From positions 1 through 45,285 of the forward strand of contig JACPWS010000061.1 in NCBI GenBank assembly GCA_016196925.1: 45,285 nt of DNA, in the 5' to 3' direction. This DNA is from Burkholderiales bacterium. GTDB lineage: Bacteria > Pseudomonadota > Gammaproteobacteria > Burkholderiales > Burkholderiaceae_D. The position numbers and the translations under genes are program-made. The notes under the pieces are model-generated. The model had not been told where the DNA came from. It was given only the letters and a program-made list of their open reading frames with translations, and did no database searches. This document shows, one piece after another, positions 1 to 7,214 of this stretch; positions within the stretch are counted from its first letter, which is position 1; every line of letters starts with the position of its first letter.

Positions 1-2
1 AA

Positions 3-128
3 ATCACCATGAATCTCTTGCGCCAAGAAACCTCAATGAAGCGCAGCATTCCAAAGAAACGACTCTACGCAGCGCTTCACGACAAATACCTCGCAGAGGT
101 TCTTGGCTTATGCCCATTGGTCATTTGA
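3..128 (+). pseudogene. C-terminal end of an ISAs1-like transposase (cut by window start)
   Basis: The frame starting at base 3 is open to a TGA at 126-128 and reads ITMNLLRQETSMKRSIPKKR, followed by about 20 more residues. The pattern NLLR-basic patch-KRSI-xKKR-xAxxDxYLxxVL resembles the extreme C-terminus of ISAs1-family (H-repeat) DDE transposases. Only this tail lies in the window, so I cannot say whether the full gene is intact. The stop is followed within 13 bases by a sequence that looks like the right end of the element, which supports the reading. The family assignment is from memory of the C-terminal pattern. Confidence 0.5.
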
Positions 129-141
129 TGCGTTAGCCCTG
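124..141 (+). mobile_element. Probable right terminal end of the ISAs1-like element
   Basis: The bases TTTGATGCGTTAGCCCTG directly follow the transposase-like reading frame and overlap its stop. Ends of ISAs1-type elements commonly finish in GCCCTG, reading CAGGGC from outside. The left end is outside the window, so the inverted-repeat partner and the target duplication cannot be checked. The following bases 142-308 hold no recognisable gene and presumably carry the promoter of the next gene. Confidence 0.4.
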
Positions 142-308
142 TTGTAAACGAGATGCGCCGCGCCCCGCCGACCTACCCGTGTACAATACCGGCCTCTGAG
201 CGCAAATCGCGCATTTCCTCCCCGGCAGGCATTGCCGCACTACACTTACGCTACCGTCCGCTCGTTATGGCAGACGCCGCCGGCACTGGCAAGCAAAGAA
301 AGACCACC

Positions 309-557
309 ATGATGACCTATGAAGAATACCTGGATGAAGTCACCACCCTGATGACGGAAAAATTCGACCTCAGCGATGCCGACGCGATCAAATATGTGAT
401 GCGCGCCCAGGCCGAAGACTTTTTCACCCTGCACGACGACATCCCCGCCATGCGCACGCAAGAGCGCGCCGAGCAAGATGCACTGACCATCTACGGGCAG
501 CGCAATAAGTCGCGCGGCCATACCCCGCCGTCGCGTTCGCGCCCGGTCCGGAAGTGA
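309..557 (+). CDS. Small hypothetical protein, 82 aa
   Basis: The ATG at 309 follows a purine-rich AAAGAAAGA stretch, and the protein begins MMTYEEYLDEVTTLM. It is acidic in its first half (DLSDADAIKYVMRAQAEDFF) and basic at the C-terminus (KSRGHTPPSRSRPVRK). There is no signal peptide, membrane segment or catalytic motif. An upstream in-frame extension to 153 is low-complexity and lacks a ribosome binding site, so I reject it. The gene ends 4 bases before the RIO-type kinase and is probably co-transcribed with it. I do not recognise a function; a role linked to the kinase is only suggested by position. Confidence 0.7.
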   Translation: MMTYEEYLDEVTTLMTEKFDLSDADAIKYVMRAQAEDFFTLHDDIPAMRTQERAEQDALTIYGQRNKSRGHTPPSRSRPVRK

Positions 558-561
558 TGCC

Positions 562-1416
562 ATGAAGACACCGAAGCGCCTGCAACCGCTGGTCGAGGAA
601 GGCTTGATCGACGAAGTGTTGCGCCAGCTGATGAGCGGCAAGGAAGCCACGGTGTACGTGGTGCGTTGCGGTGCAGAGATACGCTGCGCCAAGGTCTACA
701 AGGAAGCCAGCCAGCGCAGCTTTCGCCAGGCCGCCTCTTACCAGGAAGGGCGCAAGGTCAAGAACAGCCGTCAGGCGCGCGCGATGGAAAAGGGCAGCCG
801 CTACGGCCGCAAGATGCAGGAAGAAGTCTGGCAAAACGCCGAAGTCGATGCGCTGTACCGGCTGGCCGCGGCCGGCGTGCGGGTGCCGAAACCGCATCTC
901 TGTCACGAAGGCGTGCTGTTGATGGAGCTGGTGACCGACGTCAACGGCCATGCCGCGCCGCGCCTGAACGACGTGGCGCTCAGCGAGCAACAGGCGCTGG
1001 CTTACCATGCGCAACTGTTGCGGCAAGTGGTGCTGATGCTGTGTGCCGGCGTGATCCACGGCGACTTATCCGAATACAACATCCTGCTCGATGCAGCCGG
1101 GCCGGTCATCATCGACTTGCCGCAGGCGATAGACGCCGCCAGCAATACCGAAGCCGCCCTCATGCTGGAGCGCGACGTCGCCAACCTGGCCGCGTATTTC
1201 AGCCGCTTCGCGCCGCAACTGGTGCACAGCCAGTACGGCAAGGAAATCTGGCAACTGTACCAGGCCGGCCAGCTGCACCCCGACAGCCCGCTCAGCGGCC
1301 AGGTCGCGCTCGATATGCGCCCGGCCGACGTAGTCGCCGTCATGCACGAAATCGCCCTGGCGCGCAAAGAGGAAGAAGAGCGGCAGCGCCATCTGCAAGC
1401 GCTACGCGACGCTTGA
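562..1416 (+). CDS. RIO-type serine/threonine kinase
   Basis: This 284-residue protein is a RIO1-like atypical protein kinase or ATPase. The nucleotide-binding loop is SGKEATVY (about residues 25-32), with a likely ATP-contacting lysine in RCAKVYKE (K44). The catalytic loop is HGDLSEYN (166-173, catalytic D168) and the metal-binding aspartate lies in IIDLPQA (about 185). These are the standard RIO signatures and all are present. The start ATG follows GGAAG with normal spacing. It lies directly downstream of a small hypothetical gene. RIO kinases act in ribosome maturation in archaea and eukaryotes. The substrate of bacterial members is not well defined, so no more specific role is claimed. 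Confidence 0.9.
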   Translation: MKTPKRLQPLVEEGLIDEVLRQLMSGKEATVYVVRCGAEIRCAKVYKEASQRSFRQAASYQEGRKVKNSRQARAMEKGSRYGRKMQEEVWQNAEVDALYRLAAAGVRVPKPHLCHEGVLLMELVTDVNGHAAPRLNDVALSEQQALAYHAQLLRQVVLMLCAGVIHGDLSEYNILLDAAGPVIIDLPQAIDAASNTEAALMLERDVANLAAYFSRFAPQLVHSQYGKEIWQLYQAGQLHPDSPLSGQVALDMRPADVVAVMHEIALARKEEEERQRHLQALRDA

Positions 1417-1441
1417 ATTGCCGGAAATTCCATTAAAAACA

Positions 1442-1772
1442 GGCGCTGTTTGCGTTAAACGTTGTTCTCTCAAAATCCGGTTGCGTTTGAATTTGCTGAC
1501 TTACTTTAAATTGTCATTCAGGCATGCCTTTGAGGTGTCGCAGGGGTTTATGGGGGCACGCCCCCATACCTGCGCAACGATCTTCGCTTGCAAGCGAAGC
1601 CTCCTAAAGCGTGAGCCGGAATCGAGCGTCGTTAGCGCCCCACGAAAGTCGCTGGATCCCAGCTAAAAGCAGGCTGGGATGACGTTGCAAACAGAGTTCG
1701 TTGATCAGACCCGCGCCGGCGAATGGTTTGCGACCGGCAAGATGAAATTGCAACGTTTAACGCAACAGAGCC
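1442..1772. mobile_element. 331-bp MITE-like element with 22-23 bp inverted ends and 8-bp target duplication
   Basis: The left end at 1442-1464 (GGCGCTGTTTGCGTTAAACG, then TTG) is an inverted copy of 1751-1772, which reads GGCTCTGTTGCGTTAAACGT, then TG, on the other strand. They differ by one substitution and one indel. The element is flanked by an exact direct repeat TAAAAACA at 1434-1441 and 1773-1780. An 8-bp duplication and ends starting GGCTCTGTTGC are compatible with mobilisation by an IS6- or ISL3-type transposase. No transposase is encoded inside. The interior holds a diverged copy of the dispersed repeat found at 12011-12190 and 43422-43600. The gap 1417-1975 otherwise holds only a hairpin near 1876. 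Confidence 0.7.
1541..1684 (+). repeat. Dispersed repeat, copy A (diverged)
   Basis: This segment shares ordered blocks with the copies at 43422-43600 (same orientation) and 12011-12190 (opposite orientation). The shared blocks are GCAGGGGTT, the palindrome CTTCGCTTGCAAGCGAAG at 1582-1599, AGCCGGAATC, AAAGTCGCTGGATCC and GGGATGACG. The hairpin TGGGGGCACGCCCCCA at about 1551-1566 replaces the GTGGGAGATACCCCAC arm of the other copies. It lies inside the 1442-1772 element. No coding potential is evident. Confidence 0.65.
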
Positions 1773-1875
1773 TAAAAACAGGGAGTATGTGCCAATATCA
1801 AGCTGTCGTCAGTGATTTAATTTGGCTTAAAAAAATACTGGGAGGGAGTATGTTAAGGCGAAAAACGCCGGAAAA

Positions 1876-1906
1876 GGCCAGCCTTAGCCCGCCCGCGCGG
1901 CTGGCC
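1876..1906 (-). terminator. Hairpin, possible minus-strand terminator
   Basis: GGCCAGCC (1876-1883) pairs with GGCTGGCC (1899-1906). Read on the minus strand the stem is followed by TTTTCCGGCGTTTTT. It could stop transcripts running antisense from the phasin gene through the GNAT gene, since no minus-strand gene starts between. It could also simply be a structured leader of the GNAT gene. Function is uncertain. Confidence 0.3.
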
Positions 1907-1975
1907 CGGTAAAAAACTTCAAAGCGATTTGCTGTTAAACTGCCAACTCCTATCAATTAAGTCCGGAGTCGCCGC

Positions 1976-2503
1976 ATGATCAAGGGGAGTTGCTTTCATC
2001 TTCGTCACATCAGGAAAGACGAAGTACCGAAATACGTCGAGTTATTGAATCACCCGGATTCCAAAGGTGATTTTTTAAGCCTGGAACTGATGCTGGCCGG
2101 CGTGGCGGAAAAGAAAATCGAAGCGGAATCCTATTCCAGGGAAACCCGCGAAACCTTCCTGATCGTCGATGAGCAGGATGTGATCTTAGGCCAGATCTTC
2201 CATTTCAAGACCGTGCCGTATTTCAATTCCCGGGAAATCGGCTACGTCCTGTTCGATAAGCAGCAGCGCGGCAAAGGCATCATGAGCGAAGCCGTGCAAT
2301 TGCTGACCGCTTACCTGTTCAATACCCAGCTGATCAATCGCCTGGAAATCCACATGAACGTCGATAATCTCGCCTCGGAAAAAGTCGCTTTGAAGTGCGG
2401 TTACCAGAAAGACGGCGTCGCGCGCGGCGCCTGCTTCAGCCGCGGCAAGCATGTCGATATCGCGATGTATAGCCTGCTGCGCGAAGAGTGGGAAAGGCGT
2501 TAG
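1976..2503 (+). CDS. GNAT-family N-acetyltransferase (RimJ/RimL-like)
   Basis: This 175-residue protein has the layout of the RimJ/RimL branch of the GNAT superfamily, which transfers an acetyl group from acetyl-CoA to an amine. The acetyl-CoA pyrophosphate-binding loop is visible as KQQRGKGIMSEA (about residues 98-109). It is followed by the typical helix and the strand INRLEIHMNVDNLASEKVALKCGYQKDG, in which the Asn/Ala-Ser-x-x-x-Ala-x-x-x-G pattern is characteristic. The ATG at 1976 follows AGTCCGGAG. It is a single gene, convergent with the phasin gene. The substrate cannot be told from sequence. Confidence 0.88.
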   Translation: MIKGSCFHLRHIRKDEVPKYVELLNHPDSKGDFLSLELMLAGVAEKKIEAESYSRETRETFLIVDEQDVILGQIFHFKTVPYFNSREIGYVLFDKQQRGKGIMSEAVQLLTAYLFNTQLINRLEIHMNVDNLASEKVALKCGYQKDGVARGACFSRGKHVDIAMYSLLREEWERR

Positions 2504-2505
2504 CC

Positions 2506-2529
2506 GCGCCGGAATGCCGCCCCCGGCGC
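2506..2529. terminator. GC-rich hairpin between convergent genes
   Basis: GCGCCGG (2506-2512) and CCGGCGC (2523-2529) form a perfect 7-bp stem with a 10-base loop in the gap between the convergent GNAT and phasin genes. There is no clear T-tract on either strand, so a terminator role is only suggested by position. Confidence 0.3.
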
Positions 2530-2545
2530 AGCGCCTGCTAAGGGT

Positions 2546-3457
2546 TTATTGACGGACCGGCTTCTTGGCGCCGGTCGCCGCGCTGCCCTTGGCCTTGTAG
2601 GCGGGCTTGGCGTTCGCGTTGGGAAAGGCTGGTTTGCCGCTTTGCAATTTTGTCGCCGGCGGGAAAGGGAATTTCACCGCCGATTTTCTCTCCGCCGCGA
2701 CCGGCCTGGCCGGCGCTGCAGCCGGCACGGGCTTGGCCAGGCCGCTGTCGGCGGGCAGCGTCGCGTCGGTCTTCGCCGCTGCCGGCGCGACGCTTGCAAG
2801 CGCCACGGCAGCCTTCGCTTCGCCAGCCGCTACGGCTGGCGGGACAGGCTTGGCGGCGAGCGCTTTCTTCGCCGTACGCCTGGCGGCCGGCTTGGCGACG
2901 GCGACGGCGACCGCGGCGACTGCAGCAATCGTTTTTGCTTCGGCTTGCGCCAGTAAAGGCAATTGCGGGTTGCCAACCTGGACTGCGGCTTTGACCGGCT
3001 TGGCTAACGTTTGCGGCGCCGGCTTGGTGGTCGGTTTCGCTGGCGATGGAACTTCGGTCTTAAGCACAGCCTTCGCCGCAGGCTTAACCGCCGGCGCAGC
3101 CGCGCTGCCGGTTTTGACGGCGGAACGTTGGCTGGCGCCGTTCACCGCTTGCAGCAATTGCGCGCCGGTCGCGCTGGAAATGGCGGCAAAGGCGCGGCCA
3201 TAAGCCAGCATGCTTTCCATCTGCGGCTGGGCTTGCGCATTGCCCAGTGCCAGCAAATCTTGCGGCCCCTGGGCAGCCAGCAACTGGCGCAGCGTTGCGC
3301 CGGCGTTTTCCAGGGTTTGCTTTACCGTGTTGAAATTCAGCGTGATCAGCTTTTCCACACCGCCGATCGCCGTGCTGGAAAGCGCATGGATGACAGTAAG
3401 TTGAGTCGCCAATTGCGTCTGAGCGGCTGCGGAAATTTGTTCCGGGTTCAAAGACAT
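2546..3457 (-). CDS. Phasin with long Lys/Ala/Pro-rich C-terminal tail
   Basis: The start is the ATG at 3457 (MSLNPEQISAA), preceded on the minus strand by AGGAGA; the in-frame extension to 3526 has no ribosome binding site. The first ~130 residues form the amphipathic phasin domain (NPEQISAAAQTQLATQL, then GVEKLITLNFNTVKQTLE), which coats polyhydroxyalkanoate granules. From about residue 135 to the end at 303 the chain is almost entirely A, K, P, V and T, with basic patches such as KPAARRTAKKALAAKP and KAKGSAATGAKKPVRQ. Ordinary betaproteobacterial phasins are about 190 residues, so the tail is extra. It resembles the histone-H1-like tail of Pseudomonas PhaF, which links granules to the nucleoid. 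A similar role here is inference. A PHA synthase lies at 29954-31732. Confidence 0.88.
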   Translation of the reverse strand: MSLNPEQISAAAQTQLATQLTVIHALSSTAIGGVEKLITLNFNTVKQTLENAGATLRQLLAAQGPQDLLALGNAQAQPQMESMLAYGRAFAAISSATGAQLLQAVNGASQRSAVKTGSAAAPAVKPAAKAVLKTEVPSPAKPTTKPAPQTLAKPVKAAVQVGNPQLPLLAQAEAKTIAAVAAVAVAVAKPAARRTAKKALAAKPVPPAVAAGEAKAAVALASVAPAAAKTDATLPADSGLAKPVPAAAPARPVAAERKSAVKFPFPPATKLQSGKPAFPNANAKPAYKAKGSAATGAKKPVRQ

Positions 3458-3667
3458 AAATCTCTCCTGGGCTAGGGTTAGGGCAGCGCCGGCATGCCGG
3501 ACGGCTGTAATGATGCGGTGCAGCATCGCTTATTCTAACGTCGGATTTGCATTTTTGCAGGTAAATTTTCTTGCATTGCAGCATATTGCAACAACTGGAC
3601 AGGAAGCAGCGGCGGCGCGCACTTGCCTTTAAAATGACGGCATTCGCCACGCAATGCCAGGAAACCC

Positions 3668-4030
3668 ATGTCCGACCAGCCCGATAGCCTGAACGCCTTA
3701 CGCGACGCCTTGCGTAACTTCGTCGCCGAACGCGACTGGGCGCAATTCCACAGCCCCAAGAACCTGGCTTGCGCGCTCAGCGTAGAGGCGGCCGAATTGC
3801 TGGAGCCTTTCCAATGGCAGGCCGCCGGCGATGCGCAGGAATTGGGTCCGGCAGCGCTGGCCGCGGTCCGCCACGAAATGGCCGACGTGCTGACTTACCT
3901 GATCTTGCTGGCGGATAAGCTGGAGGTGGATCTGATCGCCGCCGCGCAGGAAAAAATCGCGCTGAACGCGCTCAAATATCCGGCGCAGCAAGTGCGTGGC
4001 GATGCCAGGAAATATAGCGATTACAAATAA
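3668..4030 (+). CDS. MazG-like nucleotide pyrophosphohydrolase
   Basis: This 120-residue protein belongs to the all-alpha NTP pyrophosphohydrolase superfamily, close to the RS21-C6/dCTPase branch. These enzymes hydrolyse (d)NTPs to monophosphate and pyrophosphate, usually to clean the nucleotide pool. The two metal-binding motifs are visible as EAAELLE (about residues 41-47) and EMADVLTYLILLADKL (from about 75), giving the ExxE...ExxD arrangement. The N-terminal FVAERDWAQFHSPKNLA matches the usual start of this branch. The ATG at 3668 follows CCAGGAAAC. The exact nucleotide substrate is not determinable. Confidence 0.85.
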   Translation: MSDQPDSLNALRDALRNFVAERDWAQFHSPKNLACALSVEAAELLEPFQWQAAGDAQELGPAALAAVRHEMADVLTYLILLADKLEVDLIAAAQEKIALNALKYPAQQVRGDARKYSDYK

Positions 4031-4057
4031 GCGGCGTCATGTTGTCGCTGGCCGCAT

Positions 4058-4372
4058 TTACACGCGGCTGAACACCTTGACCAGCTGCACACCGTCTGTC
4101 GCGGCCGTGCAGGCGTAGCTGCCCGCCGCCAAAGCAATCAATTCGCCGGCAGCGATTTCCAGCGCGGCGCCGGCTACAGTGATTTTGCACGCGCCGTTCA
4201 ACAGATACAGCACAAAATCGTGGCCCGCCTTGATCGTAAAAGTCTGCCCGGCTTCATACGCGTTCAGATACAGCCTGAAATTTTCAGCCGGTTGATGCAA
4301 GGCGCGTACCGCCTGTTCGGACAAGGCTGCCGCAGACAGATCGGACCAGTTTTGTTTGAGCTTGTTTGCCAT
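4058..4372 (-). CDS. Small cupin-fold protein
   Basis: This 104-residue protein has the strand pattern of a single small cupin barrel: FTIKAGHDFVLYLLNGACKITVAG, then LEIAAGELIALAAGS. The first cupin motif normally carries two histidines; here only one (AGHDF) is clear, so metal binding is doubtful. The start ATG is preceded by AAGGAAAA on the minus strand. It is convergent with the MazG-like gene and appears monocistronic. The function is unknown; such proteins are usually binding or sensing domains. Confidence 0.65.
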   Translation of the reverse strand: MANKLKQNWSDLSAAALSEQAVRALHQPAENFRLYLNAYEAGQTFTIKAGHDFVLYLLNGACKITVAGAALEIAAGELIALAAGSYACTAATDGVQLVKVFSRV

Positions 4373-4560
4373 GATTTTTCCTTAAAATGAATGCGCCTTG
4401 AGCGAAAGATGCGGGAGTATAAGAGAAAACAAGAGAAAACGGGCCAGACTCAGCACATATCGCCAGCATAGTGACGCCATCGTCCGGCGGTTTGTGCATG
4501 AAGTGGCGGCGACCGCGACGGCCGGGCTGGACAACAATTCCCGCGCTAAACGGCGCTACG

Positions 4561-5802
4561 TTACACGGCGCTACGCTGGCCGGCGCTGCGGTACAGATCG
4601 GGGATTTTGTTTTTACTGAGCAGCATCATCCACAGGCTGGCCGCCGCCAGCAAGACCCAGTTCAGCACCGGCATCTGCCAGCGCTGCGCCAGGTCGAACA
4701 GCACGCCGCCGAGCAGGCTGCCGACCATATTGCCCATGCTCTGGTACAGCATCTGGCGCGACATCAGCTGGCCGACATCGGCCGCGCTCTTGTCGGCAAA
4801 ACGGGCGGTCAGCACGTCGAGCGAAGGGCCGTAAAACACCTGGCCGAAAGACAGCAACACCGCCGAAGCCACTACCGCCGCGCCGTGGCGGCCGAACGCC
4901 ACCATCAGCGCGAAACTGAGGAACAGGCAGGCATAGCCCAGCTGCAAGAAGCGGAAGTGATCGCGGATGCGTATCGCCCGCTTCGAGACCGGGATCTGGA
5001 AAAAAATGATCACCAGCGCACCTAGCCAGAACGGCGTCGAGACTGGGATCTCGGGTGTGAATTTAGGAATGTGTAAGCTGAAACCTATCATGGGCTGTAC
5101 CGCAAAACACCAGAACACCGCGTTCGACCAATAGAACAGCCGCGGCAGTTGCGCGCTTTCCGCCGCGGCGGCATCGTTCGGTTCCGGCTTGCGCTGCGCC
5201 GCCGGGCCGGTGCCGGTCACGGCCGGTGTGCCGGCTTCATGCCGGCTGATGGCGCGCATCGCGGTCAGCATGAAAATGCCGTACACGACGAAGGTGATCA
5301 GCACGATCAGGAACACGATCTTCAGGCTGTGATCCGGCACCCAGCTGGCCGTCAGATAGCCGCCCACCAGACCTAGGCGTATCGCAAACGCCAGCCGGCT
5401 GAACAGCGCAGTCTGATCCAGGTCTTTCAGTTTCAACAGATAATTTTTGAGGCCGGGAAAAGACAAGCCGCTGCCCAGGCCCGCCGCCAGGGCGAACAGC
5501 GCCAGCCCCCAGGCTTGCTGCAGATACGCCATGCCATACAAGGCTATCCCTTCCAGCAAGATATTGCCGGTCACAGCCCAGGGGTGATTGGCCAGGCGCG
5601 GATAACGGCTGCCCAGATACGAGCCGAGCACGCGTCCCAGATTCAGCCCGAACAAAATCGAGGCGGCCCAGAAACCGGAAAAAGTCTTGCCGGTTTCCGA
5701 TACGATCAGCGGCGTGTACAAGGCCACGCCGCCCGAGGCGATCGCCACGCCGACGTAGATCAGATAGGAATTGAAGACCGGATTAAAATTTTTGCTTTGC
5801 AT
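4561..5802 (-). CDS. MFS transporter
   Basis: This 413-residue integral membrane protein has the hydrophobic pattern of a 12-helix major facilitator. There are about six segments in the first 190 residues, a hydrophilic central loop (SRHEAGTPAVTGTGPAAQRK, then PEPNDAAAAES) and about six more segments. Glycine-rich positions such as GLNLGRVLGSYLGSRYPRL after helix 2 correspond to the family A-motif region. The C-terminal coding end contains a local direct repeat (CGGCGCTACG at about 4551 and 4567). No linked gene hints at a substrate. The region 5803-6011 upstream holds no gene and presumably its promoter. Confidence 0.85.
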   Translation of the reverse strand: MQSKNFNPVFNSYLIYVGVAIASGGVALYTPLIVSETGKTFSGFWAASILFGLNLGRVLGSYLGSRYPRLANHPWAVTGNILLEGIALYGMAYLQQAWGLALFALAAGLGSGLSFPGLKNYLLKLKDLDQTALFSRLAFAIRLGLVGGYLTASWVPDHSLKIVFLIVLITFVVYGIFMLTAMRAISRHEAGTPAVTGTGPAAQRKPEPNDAAAAESAQLPRLFYWSNAVFWCFAVQPMIGFSLHIPKFTPEIPVSTPFWLGALVIIFFQIPVSKRAIRIRDHFRFLQLGYACLFLSFALMVAFGRHGAAVVASAVLLSFGQVFYGPSLDVLTARFADKSAADVGQLMSRQMLYQSMGNMVGSLLGGVLFDLAQRWQMPVLNWVLLAAASLWMMLLSKNKIPDLYRSAGQRSAV

Positions 5803-6011
5803 GGAGCAGGGCGGCGTCCGGCCGTCGCTGGCATAGGCCAGCGCGGCAAAACGAAGAGGCGCGAAAGCAAACGATTGTACGCCTTATGGCATAAACCTGT
5901 TGGCGAGCGGCAATACGGCCCGCAATCGGCATGCGCCTCTTGGCGCGAAAATGGCTGGGAAGGCGCATGGGTATTGCGGGAGGCACCTGGAGCAAGGTCG
6001 CTGCTTACGCT

Positions 6012-6536
6012 TCAATCCGGCCGGCGGAATTCATCCTCTATCCAGTTGCGGGCGTTTTTCTGGTTCAGCTGGTAATGCGGCGCGACCTTGACTTTCGCCA
6101 GTTCCACGTTATCGGCGTCGTGCGCGCTGAGCCAGGCGTAAGGCTCGTCTTCATCGGGCACGATATCGAGCGTGATGCGCAAGTCGGCCGTGTCGGTGCT
6201 GACCATCAGGCTCTTGTGCAATTGCGCATGCAATTGCTGCTCGTGGCGGCGTATCACTTCGCTGGCGGTCTTGACCAGGGTGCTGAACGCGTTCGCATCG
6301 AGCGGCTTGGGATTTTTCTTGTCGCGTCCCATGGTCCAGGGCCCGACCAGCGCCGGTTCCGGTTCGCCATCCTTGATCATCGCCACCGCCCAGCCTTCGT
6401 CGTCTTCATTCTTGATGACTTGCGCGGTCCAGCCCTTGTCGCGCCACAGGCGCGCTTCCTGGATTTTTATCTCGTCCTCCGGCATGGCGGTAGCGCTGGA
6501 GTCGGGCAGGTCGTGGTCGGCTGAGGTGGATGGCAC
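6012..6536 (-). CDS. Hypothetical cytoplasmic protein
   Basis: The protein has a conserved-looking core, RDKGWTAQVIKNEDDEGWAV followed by AMIKDGEPEPALVGPWTMGR, and ends in RNWIEDEFRRPD. There is no signal peptide, membrane segment or known catalytic motif. The start is uncertain. I chose the GTG at 6536 because TAGAGAATA lies upstream. The ATG at 6485 (MPEDEIKIQEA) has no visible ribosome binding site, and the ATG at 6647 would overlap the upstream gene. It follows the glutaredoxin gene on the same strand at a 64-base gap and may share its transcript. I do not recognise a function. Confidence 0.7.
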   Translation of the reverse strand: MPSTSADHDLPDSSATAMPEDEIKIQEARLWRDKGWTAQVIKNEDDEGWAVAMIKDGEPEPALVGPWTMGRDKKNPKPLDANAFSTLVKTASEVIRRHEQQLHAQLHKSLMVSTDTADLRITLDIVPDEDEPYAWLSAHDADNVELAKVKVAPHYQLNQKNARNWIEDEFRRPD

Positions 6537-6600
6537 GGGGTATTCTCTATTCAAAATGAGTCGGGAAACGCTAGGAAAAAGCGCAGCAAGCGCTCTGGCT

Positions 6601-6975
6601 TCAGGCGAATTGCTGCTGCAGATAACGCACGATATCGCGCGATTCATATAGCCATTGCACGCTGCCGTCGTCTTTGGCGATGCGCAGGCACGGCACTTTG
6701 GGGCTGCCGCCTTGCGTCAATAGGGTCTGGCGATGTTCCGGCGAATTTTGCGCGTCGTGCAAGTCTATGTTCAGCGACAGGCGGCGCATCTCTTGCCTGA
6801 CCTTGATGCAAAACGGGCAAGTCTTGAACTGATACAGCGCCAGCTTCTGGCAAGCGGCATCGACCGGCGCCTGCTCGGCGGCGGCGCGCTGTACACCGGC
6901 TGGTTTGGTCAGATGTTCTTTGAGCAGCAATACAGGGCCGAGTATGGCGCGCAGCAATCTGAAAAAAAGTTTCAT
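6601..6975 (-). CDS. Membrane-anchored glutaredoxin-like protein
   Basis: This 124-residue protein begins with a short hydrophobic segment (LFFRLLRAILGPVLLLKEHL), which suggests membrane attachment. It then has a glutaredoxin/thioredoxin fold with the redox motif KTCPFCIKVRQEM (CxxC, about residues 53-56). The cis-proline region is SPKVPCLRI and the C-terminal helix is SRDIVRYLQQQF. The domain order matches the GrxC-like family found near glutathione S-transferase N-domains in Betaproteobacteria. It is likely a thiol-disulfide reductase; the partner is unknown. It precedes the hypothetical gene at 6012-6536 on the same strand. Confidence 0.82.
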   Translation of the reverse strand: MKLFFRLLRAILGPVLLLKEHLTKPAGVQRAAAEQAPVDAACQKLALYQFKTCPFCIKVRQEMRRLSLNIDLHDAQNSPEHRQTLLTQGGSPKVPCLRIAKDDGSVQWLYESRDIVRYLQQQFA

Positions 6976-7068
6976 GGAGTCTTTCGGTAGTCAGGCTATA
7001 ACAGGGAAGGTCGGCATTGTACGCGACCGGGCGGGCACAGGTGTTGCGGTTGCCGATTTCTGTGCCGC

Positions 7069-7098
7069 GAAAAAAATGGCGGACAGTTTGTCCGCCAT
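7069..7098 (-). terminator. Rho-independent terminator, probably of pepD
   Basis: ATGGCGGACA and its inverted partner TGTCCGCCAT (7076-7098) form a stem followed on the minus strand by TTTTTTTCG. It lies downstream of the pepD stop at 7215, with a repeat remnant between. Confidence 0.7.
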
Positions 7099-7150
7099 CC
7101 GTCGTTTGCTTGTTACGGTGCAAGGACTCCGTGCACGGATTTTAGCTGTT

Positions 7151-7194
7151 GCCGGAATGACGATGCGAAGTGTTCGGCTTAACTGAACGGCATT
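7151..7194 (+). repeat. Dispersed repeat, copy D (one end only)
   Basis: GCCGGAATGACGATGCGAAG followed by TGTTCGGCTTAACTGAACGG matches one end of the element at 11979-12199 and of the copy at 43422-43600. The last 19 bases match the terminal inverted repeat of the 11979-12199 element. Only this end is present, so it looks like a truncated copy between the pepD stop and its terminator. Confidence 0.65.
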
Positions 7195-7214
7195 GGTCTG
7201 CCGCACGGCTATTG

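Noticed and set aside
1541..1684. CRISPR array
   Set aside because: The recurring GTCGCTGGATCC-type blocks are dispersed across the window and are not regularly spaced direct repeats with unique spacers.
1679..1912. 77-residue plus-strand frame
   Set aside because: It lies in the end of the MITE and in a hairpin, with no ribosome binding site and no recognisable similarity.
2607..3203. 198-residue plus-strand frame rich in Ala and Gly opposite the phasin gene
   Set aside because: It is the antisense shadow of the phasin's Ala/Lys/Pro tail. It has no ribosome binding site and no domain, and the minus-strand phasin is clearly the real gene.
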